Assembly (NCBI RefSeq): GCF_012273215.1 | Contig: NZ_CP050965.1 | Span: 248,001 to 312,000 of the forward strand | DNA length: 64,000 bases | Source: Gemella haemolysans | GTDB taxonomy: Bacteria > Bacillota > Bacilli > Staphylococcales > Gemellaceae | Direction of reading: 5' to 3' | Shown here: positions 1 through 7,542 of the stretch, piece after piece | Layout: every line of letters begins with the position of its first letter | Numbering within the stretch: the first letter of the stretch is position 1 | Translations under genes and position numbers: made by a program | Notes under the pieces: generated by a model | Database searches by the model: none | What the model was told of the DNA's origin: nothing | What the model saw: the letters and a program-made list of their open reading frames with translations, nothing else

Positions 1-1707
1 TGCGATAGCGATTTGGTTGAAAATTTCTGCTTTAGAAATATCAGTTCTTTCGAATGACCAGTTTAGAATTGTAACTGGTCCAGTTAACATACCTTTAACA
101 GGACGATTAGTTAAGCTTTGTGCATAAGCAGTTTCTTTAACTGTTACAGCTTCAACGTGTTTTACATCTCCGTAGATGATTGGTGGTTTAACCCCACGAG
201 AACCGTATGATTGAACCCAACCGAATTTAGTTGATGCGAATCCAGCGAAACGTTGACCGAAGAATTCAACCATGTCTGTACGTTCAAATTCACCGTGAAC
301 TAATACATCGATATCAAGGTCTTCTTGAATTTTAATCCAACGAGCGATTTCCTCTTCGATGAATTTTTCATAAGCTTCATTAGATAATTCACCTTTTTTC
401 CATAGTGCACGTTGTAAACGTACTTGTTTAGATTGAGGGAATGATCCGATTGTAGTAGTTGGTAATAATGGTAAATTATATTTTTTGTTTTGAATTTCAC
501 GACGAACTTTGTAGTCAGATGGACGAGTTGAACGAACATTTTCACTTGATTCTAATTCAAGATTTCTGAAGTCAGCATTTTGTAATTTGTTGAAGTCTTC
601 TACGTGTTTTTGGTACGCAGCTTCTTCTTTGCCATCTAGTTTGTTAGCTAGTAAGTTAAGTTCTTCTAATTTTTGATCAGCGAATGCTAAACCATTAAGT
701 AAAGTTTCTTCTAATTCAGTTTCATTTTTAGTTGTTACTGGTACGTGTAGTAATGAACAAGATGGTTGGATTACTAATTCAGCAACATTAGCTTTGATTT
801 CCTCTAATAATGCAGAACTATCTTCGAAATCGTTGCTCCATACGTTACGTCCATCGACAACACCTGCGAATACTTCTTTATCTTTGAATAGACCAGCTTT
901 TACATTAGCTAAGTTTTCTTCTCTACCGTGAACGAAGTCTAATCCGAATGCTACAGGTAAATCAGCAAGTTTTTCAGCTTCTACTAAAGCTTCGAAGTAA
1001 GTTTGGAAGATGAATTTAGCATCTACTTCGTTGTTGAAGTGGTTGTACACTTTGTGAGCTAATTCTACATAGTTTTTACCTTCATCAGTAACGAAAATTG
1101 GCTCATCTACTTGGATGTAAGAAGCACCAGCTTCAGCTAATTCTTTGAATACCTGAGTGTATAATGGTAATAATTTATCTACAGCTTTTTCAAATTCACC
1201 TTCAGCAAGACCGCTCGATAAAGCTACGTATGTGATTGGACCTGTGATAACTGGTTTAGCTTTATCTCCTACGATTTCTTTAGCTTCTTTGTATAAGTCT
1301 AATAGACGAGTGTTGTTTAATTTAGGGTTAACATTTTCCCATTCCGGTACGATGTAGTGGTAGTTAGTGTTAAACCATTTTTTAAGTGCAGATGCAACGT
1401 TATCTTTGTTACCACGAGCGATATCGAAGAATAAGTCTACATCAACTTCTCTTCCTTCAAAACGTTGTGGAATAACGTTGAATTGTACAGATAAATCTAA
1501 AATGTGGTCATATAGTGAGAAATCACCAACTGGGATGAAATCTAAACCAGCATTGAATTGTTTTTCGATATAAAGACGACGAAGTTTTCCTGCTTCTTCA
1601 AGTAATTCGTTTTGACGAACTGTACGAGCCCAATATCCTTCAATTAATTTTTTCCATTCTCTTTTTTCCCCTAAACGTGGGTATCCTAAACTTGAAATTT
1701 TTGTCAT
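1..1707 (-). CDS. metE: Cobalamin-independent methionine synthase MetE (3' end off window)
   Basis: Read leftward, the product begins [20 protein letters not shown], the standard MetE N-terminus. It transfers a methyl group from 5-methyltetrahydrofolate (polyglutamate form) to homocysteine in the cytosol. 569 codons are visible of a usual ~750, so the C-terminal catalytic half with the zinc ligands lies outside the window. A run [14 protein letters not shown] near residue 435 marks the start of the second barrel. The start is fixed by AGGAGG (complement of 1717-1722). Expression should depend on the two Met T-boxes upstream. No internal stop was seen. Confidence 0.96.
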   Translation of the reverse strand, partial: MTKISSLGYPRLGEKREWKKLIEGYWARTVRQNELLEEAGKLRRLYIEKQFNAGLDFIPVGDFSLYDHILDLSVQFNVIPQRFEGREVDVDLFFDIARGNKDNVASALKKWFNTNYHYIVPEWENVNPKLNNTRLLDLYKEAKEIVGDKAKPVITGPITYVALSSGLAEGEFEKAVDKLLPLYTQVFKELAEAGASYIQVDEPIFVTDEGKNYVELAHKVYNHFNNEVDAKFIFQTYFEALVEAEKLADLPVAFGLDFVHGREENLANVKAGLFKDKEVFAGVVDGRNVWSNDFEDSSALLEEIKANVAELVIQPSCSLLHVPVTTKNETELEETLLNGLAFADQKLEELNLLANKLDGKEEAAYQKHVEDFNKLQNADFRNLELESSENVRSTRPSDYKVRREIQNKKYNLPLLPTTTIGSFPQSKQVRLQRALWKKGELSNEAYEKFIEEEIARWIKIQEDLDIDVLVHGEFERTDMVEFFGQRFAGFASTKFGWVQSYGSRGVKPPIIYGDVKHVEAVTVKETAYAQSLTNRPVKGMLTGPVTILNWSFERTDISKAEIFNQIAIA

Positions 1708-1754
1708 TATTTCTTTCCTCCTGAAATTTTCTCTTTTTTGTATATTGAATTATA

Positions 1755-2040
1755 AAAATAAAAACGCCCTTAAACAATATTAAAAATATTGTCTAAGGAC
1801 GTGCGTTTCATACGTGGTACCACCTTATTTTATGGAAAATCTAAAATTGTGAATTGAATTTTTTAGTTTTCCACCTCATTAAAATTTTAACGCTATTTTA
1901 TGCGTAATTATCTAACTACTGCTCGATAATTAAAACTCAAAGACCATCTTCAAAAAAATTCATTAATCTCTTTTCAGCTACCGAGATTCTCTGGTTTAAC
2001 TCCTTTTTTCTACTCATCTTATCAATGTTATACTATATTA
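1755..2040 (-). promoter_or_regulatory. T-box leader, Met type, proximal to metE
   Basis: The minus strand carries the T-box core AAGGTGGTACCACG (complement of about 1814-1828). It is followed by a terminator whose arms are ACAATATT/AATATTGT within a longer stem (1757-1803) and a T-run. Upstream, a stem I candidate has AGAGAATCTC in the distal part and GAAGATGGTC in the specifier region, so AUG is the likely specifier codon. An alternative register would read GAU. By family logic, uncharged tRNA-Met would stabilise the antiterminator and switch metE on. Confidence 0.88.
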
Positions 2041-2071
2041 ATTTATAAAAATAATTTTTACTCAGTCTTAA

Positions 2072-2318
2072 ATACGACAAAAGGGTAGTAACACAAGGGA
2101 CGAAATGACCGTGTTACCACCCAATTTTATAATCTTAAAATAAATTTAATCTTACCTCAATGATTATTAACGGTAATCAACCGGAACTAACTCATTAATA
2201 GTCATTAGTTCAGCTCTGTGACCATTTACAATACACCCAAATCCTTTTTTTCACCAACCAAAAGGTCTCTAATAAATAAGTAATATCGCTCTTCACTTCT
2301 TCGCTTTTAAAACTGTTA
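2072..2318 (-). promoter_or_regulatory. T-box leader, Met type, distal copy (tandem)
   Basis: This is a second complete T-box upstream of the first. It has a stem I with GGTTGGTGAAAA in the distal loop and TAAATGGTC in the specifier region (specifier AUG). The core GGGTGGTAACACGG is followed by a terminator in which GTGTTACTACCC pairs with the core itself, then TTTT. It sits directly after a strong promoter, so metE transcription must pass two tRNA-controlled terminators in series. Confidence 0.85.
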
Positions 2319-2323
2319 AAGAA

Positions 2324-2352
2324 ATATTAACATAAGATTTTTTCTTTGTCAA
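2324..2352 (-). promoter_or_regulatory. Sigma-A promoter of the metE leader
   Basis: On the minus strand, TTGACA (2347-2352) and TAATAT (2324-2329) are separated by 17 bp, close to consensus. It starts the tandem T-box transcript. Confidence 0.85.
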
Positions 2353-2571
2353 CACTTTTTATTAAAAAAATTAAAAACTTTTTTCGAAATTGTCAGAAAT
2401 CTAAGATAGACCATATATATTAATATATTTTAAAGATAATATTTTAATAATAACTATTTAAGAAATATTTTAACTTTTACTAATAGTTAGTTAATATCTA
2501 TAAGGTATACTGTATTCATCAAACAAAAAGTTTTGATAATAAAGTATTAAGGCAAGAGGAGAGAAATACAA

Positions 2572-4221
2572 ATGAAAAACAACTTTATTAAATCAGAAAA
2601 TTTTACGAAATGGGCAATAAGAAAAGTTAGTGTTGGAGTAGTATCAGCAGCAATTGCAAGTGGTATTTTTGTAATTGTAGGAGGTGGAGAAGCTCACGCA
2701 AGTGATTTACAAGATAAAGCTCCTGTAGTTCAAAATGATAATAAACAAACTGATACAGCTGTTGAATCTAAAGCAATTGAAAACAAAGAAAATACTGTAG
2801 AAAAAGAAACAAAACCAGTTGAAGCAAAAGATGTTGTAAGTGCTGAAAAGCAATCTGAAGTAAAAGCAGAAAAAGAAGTGAGTGTTGACTCTAAAGAAGC
2901 TGATGTGAATAATTTAATAAAACAGGCAAAAGATGTAGCAGAACCACAAACAACTCCAGTTGAAGTTAAAAAAGCAGTAATGGATAATACAAAAGATACA
3001 GTCGATGTACCAGCTAAATATTTAGATAAAGCAAACTTCCCAGGGCCATTCACAGCGGGAGTTAACCAAGTAATTCCTTACGAATTCTTCGGTGGAGATG
3101 GAATGTTAACAAGATTAATCTTGAAATCATCAGACAAAGCACCATGGTCAGACAACGGATCAGCGAAAAATCCAGCGTTATTACCATTAGAAAAACTAGG
3201 AAAAGGATTATACTTCTATGAAGTAGACCTAGAAGGAACAAAAGGAAAATCAGATAAAGAATTATTAGACTTATTAAAAGCAAATGGAACACAAAGTTAC
3301 AAAGCAACAATCAAAGTATACGGTGAAAAAGACGGGAAAGCAGATTTAACAAACGTAGTAGCAACAAAAGATGTAAATGTAAATCTAAATGGATTAACAA
3401 CTGTCAACGAAGTTAAAAAAGCAGTAATGGACAATACAAAAGATACAGTAGATGTACCAGCTAAATATTTAGATAAAGCGAACTTCCCAGGGCCATTCAC
3501 AGCGGGAGTTAACCAAGTAATTCCTTACGAATTCTTCGGTGGAGATGGAATGTTAACAAGATTAATCTTGAAATCATCAGACAAAGCACCATGGTCAGAC
3601 AACGGATCAGCGAAAAATCCAGCATTATTACCATTAGAAAAATTAGGAAAAGGATTATACTTCTATGAAGTAGACCTAGAAGGAACAAAAGGAAAATCAG
3701 ATAAAGAATTATTAGACTTATTAAAAGCAAATGGAACACAAAGTTACAAAGCAACAATCAAAGTGTACGGTGAAAAAGACGGAAAAGCGGATTTAACAAA
3801 CGTAGTAGCAACAAAAGAAGTGACTGTAAATCTACATAAAGAAACTATGCAAATGGATATGAAACCAGGTGAAGATATGATGCAAAATAATACAGCTACT
3901 GGTTCAATGGATTCAAATGTAAGTGGAAAAATAATGAATATGAGTAAATCTGACAATATGTCTATGAAATCTAGTATGAATAAAGATATGATGCAAGATA
4001 ATATGACTATGGATTCTCATATGAATAAAGATATGATGCAAGATAATATGACTATGAATACTCATATGAGTAATGGCATGATGAAAAAAGGTATGCTACC
4101 AAAAACAAGTGCGGCACCTGAAGGAACAATGAGTTCAACAAATTCATCAAATACTGGAATACTAGCATTAGTCATCGCAAGCTTCTTAGGTCTATTAGGA
4201 TTCAGAAGAAAAAATAATTAA
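2572..4221 (+). CDS. SSURE-repeat cell-wall-anchored adhesin (PavB/PfbB-like)
   Basis: 549 aa surface protein. Residues 1-43 are a long YSIRK-like signal peptide (FTKWAIRKVSVGVVSAAIA), followed by a charged Lys/Glu/Val-rich region. Two copies of a 149-residue SSURE domain start near residues 131 and 280, with core PGPFTAGVNQVIPYE and DKAPWSDNG. In streptococci this domain binds fibronectin. Residues ~424-509 are extraordinarily Met-rich (24 Met in about 86 residues, with several His and Asp), followed by LPKTS, a hydrophobic helix and RRKNN. LPKTS deviates from LPXTG in its last residue. AGGAG lies 12-16 bases upstream of ATG. Attachment by sortase and fibronectin binding are inferred from the family. 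Confidence 0.92.
   Translation: MKNNFIKSENFTKWAIRKVSVGVVSAAIASGIFVIVGGGEAHASDLQDKAPVVQNDNKQTDTAVESKAIENKENTVEKETKPVEAKDVVSAEKQSEVKAEKEVSVDSKEADVNNLIKQAKDVAEPQTTPVEVKKAVMDNTKDTVDVPAKYLDKANFPGPFTAGVNQVIPYEFFGGDGMLTRLILKSSDKAPWSDNGSAKNPALLPLEKLGKGLYFYEVDLEGTKGKSDKELLDLLKANGTQSYKATIKVYGEKDGKADLTNVVATKDVNVNLNGLTTVNEVKKAVMDNTKDTVDVPAKYLDKANFPGPFTAGVNQVIPYEFFGGDGMLTRLILKSSDKAPWSDNGSAKNPALLPLEKLGKGLYFYEVDLEGTKGKSDKELLDLLKANGTQSYKATIKVYGEKDGKADLTNVVATKEVTVNLHKETMQMDMKPGEDMMQNNTATGSMDSNVSGKIMNMSKSDNMSMKSSMNKDMMQDNMTMDSHMNKDMMQDNMTMNTHMSNGMMKKGMLPKTSAAPEGTMSSTNSSNTGILALVIASFLGLLGFRRKNN
2962..3408 (+). repeat. SSURE repeat unit 1 (447 bp)
   Basis: First of two in-frame tandem copies that differ at only a few positions, mostly silent or at the 3' end (GATGTAAAT versus GAAGTGACT). 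Near-identity at nucleotide level implies recent duplication or gene conversion. Confidence 0.95.
3409..3840 (+). repeat. SSURE repeat unit 2
   Basis: Second in-frame copy of the preceding 447-bp unit. It begins at the same EVKKAVMDNTKDTVDVP start and ends at VTVNLH, where the Met-rich segment takes over. Confidence 0.95.
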
Positions 4222-4246
4222 TAAATAAAATAAACTTGTAGATTTT

Positions 4247-4289
4247 ATCGAAATAGTGCTATACTTTTATTGTATAGTACTATTTTGAT
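4247..4289. terminator. Long inverted repeat between adhesin and two-component genes
   Basis: Arms of 18 bp (ATCGAAATAGTGCTATAC and GTATAGTACTATTTTGAT, one or two mismatches or wobbles) around a 7-bp loop. It lies between the adhesin stop and the ribosome-binding site of the regulator. There is no classic T-run after it. It could be a terminator, a processing site, or an operator for the downstream two-component genes. Confidence 0.6.
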
Positions 4290-4303
4290 AAGAGGAGTTA
4301 AAT

Positions 4304-4993
4304 ATGGTTAATAAAATTTTATTAGTAGATGATGAAATAGAAATAACGGAGATAAATAAACGATATTTAGAGCAAGGTGGATATGATGTTGATATCGCTA
4401 ATGATGGTAAAGAAGCTTTAGAGAAATACAAGAAAAATAAATATTCTTTAATAATTACTGATATAATGATGCCAAATATGGATGGTTATGATTTAATTAG
4501 CGAAGTACAGTATTTAGATTCTGAGTAACCATTTTTATTTATAACAGCGAAAACAACAGAACCAGATAAAATTTACGCTTTAAGTTTGGGGGCGGATGAC
4601 TATATAGTAAAACCATTTAGTCCAAGAGAATTAGTTTTAAGAGTTAGAAATATACTACGTAGAATTGAAAAAAATAGTAGTGAAAATATTTCAACTTTAG
4701 GTGATTTAAAAATTAACTATAATAGTAGAATTGCTATGGTAAATGATAGACAATTAGAACTGACCGTGAAATCTTTTGAATTATTATGGTTACTAGCTAA
4801 TAATCCAGAGCATGTTTTTTCTAAGACAGAATTGTATGAAAAAATTTGGCAAGATGAATATGTAGAAGATGCAAACACGCTAAATGTGCATATACACTCA
4901 TTAAGAAGAATCTTAACAAAATATTCAACAGAAAAAACACCGAGTATAAAAACGGTATGGGGTCTAGGATACAAAATGGAAAAACAAGTTTAA
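4304..4993 (+). pseudogene. saeR: SaeR-like OmpR-family response regulator with an in-frame stop
   Basis: Reading one frame straight through gives a full-length 229-residue regulator. The receiver has LLVDDE at the N-terminus, phospho-acceptor Asp53 in IITDIMMP, and Lys in VKPFSPREL. A winged-helix DNA-binding domain ends VWGLGYKMEKQV. Codon 75 is TAA (4526-4528), after LDSE and before PFLFITAKT, so the receiver is cut in its second half. The flanking protein matches S. aureus SaeR closely (ITAKT, IYALSLGADDY, FSPRELVLR). It is either a true nonsense mutation or a sequencing error. Reinitiation at TTG 4586 would give only a partial receiver plus the DNA-binding domain. The kinase gene follows 20 bp later. 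Confidence 0.85.
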
Positions 4994-5013
4994 AAATGGA
5001 AAGGAAATATAGT

Positions 5014-6042
5014 ATGAAATTAAGAGATTATATTATTGTTGGATATATTTTATCATTTTTAATAACTATTATGGCTGTTTTTTGGGCTTCAAATTTAATG
5101 TTAATTGAAAAAAAAGATACATATTTTATAGTTGTGATTACAATAATTGCAGGACTAATTGGAGCTACAATTAGTATTATATTACTAAAAGGTGTATTTA
5201 AGTCATTACGTGTACTAAAAAGACAAACGATTAGTATAAGTGAGAAAAATTTTGATATTAGCAATACTGTAGAAGGTCCTACTGAGTTTAGAGAATTATC
5301 GTTATCATTCAATGAAATGGCAAAACATTTAAAAGAAAGTTTTGAGTCATTAGAAGAAAGTGAAAAAGAAAAATCTCTTATGATAGCCCAGTTATCTCAT
5401 GATATAAAAACTCCTATAACTTCAATTCAATCAACTGCAGAAGGAATGTTAGACGGAATAATAAAAGAAGAAGAATTTAAATATTATCTAGAAACGATTT
5501 GCCGACAAACAACAAGATTGAATAAACTTGTTGAAGAATTAAATTATTTAACATTAAGTGTAAAAGATACTAGTGAAGATGATAAAAATGAAACCATATT
5601 TTTAGATAAATTATTGATTGACTGTATGTCAGAGTTTAAGTTGCGAGCAGAAAAAGAAAAAAGAGATATCTATATTAAAGTTATTCCTGAGAATGCCAAA
5701 ATAGTAAGTAATTACAATAAAATGCAAAGAATTATCGTGAATTTAATAGGTAATGCATTTAAATATTCACCAAGTGGGACAAAAATAGAAATAGTAACTG
5801 AAATAAAAAATCAAGAATTATCTATTTCTATAATTGATGAAGGTTGCGGTATAAAAGAAGAAGATATTGATAATATTTTCAAAAGATTATATCGTGTTGA
5901 AGCATCAAGAAATTTGAAAACTGGTGGTTATGGCTTAGGTTTGGCAATAGCGAAGCAATTAGCCTTACAAATTAATGGAGACATATTAGTAGAAAGTGAG
6001 TATGGAAAGGGTAGTAAATTTACCTTGAAAATTAATTGCTAA
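5014..6042 (+). CDS. saeS: SaeS-like membrane sensor histidine kinase
   Basis: 342 aa kinase, partner of the interrupted regulator just upstream. It has two transmembrane helices (about 7-30 and 38-60) joined by a very short outer loop, as in intramembrane-sensing kinases such as SaeS. A HAMP-like segment follows, then phospho-acceptor His129 in SHDIKTPITS, an N-box NLIGNAFKYSP, and ATP-lid motifs DEGCGI and GGYGLGLAIAKQL. ATG 5014 is preferred over upstream ATGs because GGAAAGG precedes it at a usual distance and it does not overlap the regulator. The kinase itself is intact. Confidence 0.88.
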   Translation: MKLRDYIIVGYILSFLITIMAVFWASNLMLIEKKDTYFIVVITIIAGLIGATISIILLKGVFKSLRVLKRQTISISEKNFDISNTVEGPTEFRELSLSFNEMAKHLKESFESLEESEKEKSLMIAQLSHDIKTPITSIQSTAEGMLDGIIKEEEFKYYLETICRQTTRLNKLVEELNYLTLSVKDTSEDDKNETIFLDKLLIDCMSEFKLRAEKEKRDIYIKVIPENAKIVSNYNKMQRIIVNLIGNAFKYSPSGTKIEIVTEIKNQELSISIIDEGCGIKEEDIDNIFKRLYRVEASRNLKTGGYGLGLAIAKQLALQINGDILVESEYGKGSKFTLKINC

Positions 6043-6152
6043 TACACTGAGTATATAAGGAAATCTTAGAATCAGATTTATTATTTTGAAAGAATAATTG
6101 GAATTAGATTTTTAGGAATTTTCAATATAAAAACATACAAATTTTTTAAATT

Positions 6153-6181
6153 TTGACAAAATAAATTTTTCACGGTATAAT
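6153..6181 (+). promoter_or_regulatory. Promoter of cstR
   Basis: TTGACA (6153-6158), 17-bp spacer, TATAAT (6176-6181). The -10 box overlaps the first in-frame ATG at 6180, which rules that ATG out and places the start at 6210. No GGGTAT-type palindrome is seen here, so autoregulation is not obvious. Confidence 0.85.
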
Positions 6182-6209
6182 GAAAAAAAATCTACTGAGG
6201 AAAATAAAT

Positions 6210-6467
6210 ATGGCAAAATCGAAGTATATTACGCGCCTTAAACGTTCTGAAGGACAACTTAGAGGGATTCAAAAAATGATAGAAGACGAGAGAGATTGCA
6301 TTGATATAATAACTCAATTAAGTGCGGTTCGTTCAAGTGTTGATCGTGTTATTGAGTTACTAATAACAGAAAATCTTATGGAATGCATTAATAATCCTTT
6401 AGAAAATCCTGTAGAGCAGAAAGAAAAAATAGAGAAAGCTATAAAATATATAGTAAAAAATAAGTAG
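6210..6467 (+). CDS. cstR: CstR-type persulfide-sensing repressor (CsoR/DUF156 family)
   Basis: 85 aa all-helical repressor. It contains Cys in ERDCID and a second Cys in ENLMEC. In copper-sensing CsoR the residue four before the second Cys is a His ligand. Here it is Asn, the pattern of CstR, which senses per- or polysulfides through its two cysteines rather than copper. Two rhodanese genes lie convergently downstream behind a GGGTAT palindrome, which fits a sulfur-stress role. The start at 6210 has GAGG upstream and lies downstream of the mapped promoter. Confidence 0.85.
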   Translation: MAKSKYITRLKRSEGQLRGIQKMIEDERDCIDIITQLSAVRSSVDRVIELLITENLMECINNPLENPVEQKEKIEKAIKYIVKNK

Positions 6468-6483
6468 TTTAAAGAAATAATAA

Positions 6484-6525
6484 AAAGTCTTGTTCCTAAA
6501 TAATCTTAGGTACAAGGCTTTTTTG
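6484..6525 (+). terminator. Terminator after cstR
   Basis: Stem CTTGTTCCTAA / TTAGGTACAAGG with a short loop followed by TTTTTT. Confidence 0.85.
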
Positions 6526-6594
6526 ATAATGTATTAATTTTATACTAATGAGAATTTAGTATAGAAAAAATTGGTTGTTTTTATTGTTTAATAC

Positions 6595-6891
6595 TTAATT
6601 TTTTTCTCCAGGCCAACTATTCATACCACCTTCGATATTTGTTACATTGAATCCTTGAGCTTCTAAAAAATCATATGCTTTAGCTGAACGTCCACCCGCT
6701 TGACAAATCACATAGTATTTTTGACTTTTATCTAATTTTGTGAATTCTATACCTAGACTACTCAGAGGAAAATTTTGAGAAGAAGGGATATGTCCTGCTT
6801 CGTACTCGTGGCTTTCTCTTACATCGAGAATCGTAAGTTCCTCATTATTATACTTTTTATAAAAATCTTGCATTGAAATATTATTTTTCAT
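6595..6891 (-). CDS. Single-domain rhodanese (sulfurtransferase)
   Basis: 98 aa, one complete rhodanese fold: LDVRESHEYEAGHIPSS in the CH2A region and catalytic Cys in VICQAGGRSAK. No signal peptide. It would carry sulfane sulfur on the active-site Cys in the cytosol. Second gene of a two-gene leftward unit, 27 bp after the other rhodanese. Pairing with CstR suggests handling of reactive sulfur species. Confidence 0.9.
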   Translation of the reverse strand: MKNNISMQDFYKKYNNEELTILDVRESHEYEAGHIPSSQNFPLSSLGIEFTKLDKSQKYYVICQAGGRSAKAYDFLEAQGFNVTNIEGGMNSWPGEKN

Positions 6892-6918
6892 ATCTTGTTC
6901 CTTTCAATATTAGTAATT

Positions 6919-7224
6919 TTAGACTATTTTGCCTTTCCATGCATGCATACCGCCTCTAATATTTACAACATCGTAGCCTTTCTTTTTTAGTTTTTTTGCT
7001 GCAAGTTTGCTTCTAACTCCAGAGTGACAAATAACATATACTTTTTTATCTGTTATTGGTGTAAATTGACCAATTCCATTAAGTGGAACATTTTTTGCAT
7101 TTTTTATATGTCCTCTTCGAAATTCTCCAGGTGTTCTTACATCTATTAATTGAATATTTTCTTTAAGTTTTTGTTCTAGCTCGATAGTAGAAATACTATC
7201 TACTTTTGTGAATAAGAAAAACAT
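6919..7224 (-). CDS. Single-domain rhodanese (sulfurtransferase)
   Basis: 101 aa rhodanese with LIDVRTPGEFRRGHI and active-site loop VICHSGVRSK. First gene of the leftward pair. Its ribosome-binding site AGGAGG (complement of 7232-7237) lies immediately next to a perfect palindrome, so repressor binding would block transcription start. The N-terminal FFLFTKVDS is mildly hydrophobic but too short for a membrane helix. The two rhodaneses differ enough to have distinct acceptors. Confidence 0.9.
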   Translation of the reverse strand: MFFLFTKVDSISTIELEQKLKENIQLIDVRTPGEFRRGHIKNAKNVPLNGIGQFTPITDKKVYVICHSGVRSKLAAKKLKKKGYDVVNIRGGMHAWKGKIV

Positions 7225-7237
7225 TATTATACCTCCT

Positions 7238-7260
7238 AATATACCCTTATGGGGTATATT
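7238..7260. promoter_or_regulatory. CstR/CsoR-type operator of the rhodanese pair
   Basis: Perfect 9-bp inverted repeat AATATACCC-N5-GGGTATATT. The ATACCC/GGGTAT half-sites are characteristic of CsoR-family operators. It overlaps the -10 box (7258-7263) and the transcription start of the rhodanese promoter. Confidence 0.8.
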
Positions 7261-7286
7261 AAACCATGAAATAAAGGATTTGTCAA
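7258..7286 (-). promoter_or_regulatory. Promoter of the rhodanese pair
   Basis: Minus-strand TTGACA (7281-7286), 17 bp, TTTAAT (7258-7263), abutting the operator. Confidence 0.7.
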
Positions 7287-7454
7287 AAAAATTGATTTGA
7301 ATATATATATTAAGATTGATAAGTTACTAATAAAATACAAATTAAATTAAAATGAAAGTAATTTATTATAAATTAAAAATTTTATAATGATGATAAGATG
7401 AAAAGAAAAAGTTATTTCTGAAAATAAATTTTCAAATATTTGGGTGATATATAC

Positions 7455-7483
7455 TTGACAAATAAGAAAAATAGGAGAATAAT
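7455..7483 (+). promoter_or_regulatory. Promoter of the 962-aa secreted protein gene
   Basis: TTGACA (7455-7460), 17 bp, AATAAT (7478-7483). The rest of 7262-7542 shows no gene. Confidence 0.6.
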
Positions 7484-7542
7484 GGAAGAGGAAGTGACCT
7501 TCATTTTTATAAAAAACAACCAACAATTTAGGAGGAAATTAA

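Noticed and set aside
300-545. Small minus-strand frame inside metE
   Set aside because: It lies inside metE, which is intact and strongly conserved in another frame.
6180-6209. Upstream ATG for cstR at 6180
   Set aside because: It lies within the -10 box of the promoter, so it cannot be on the mRNA.
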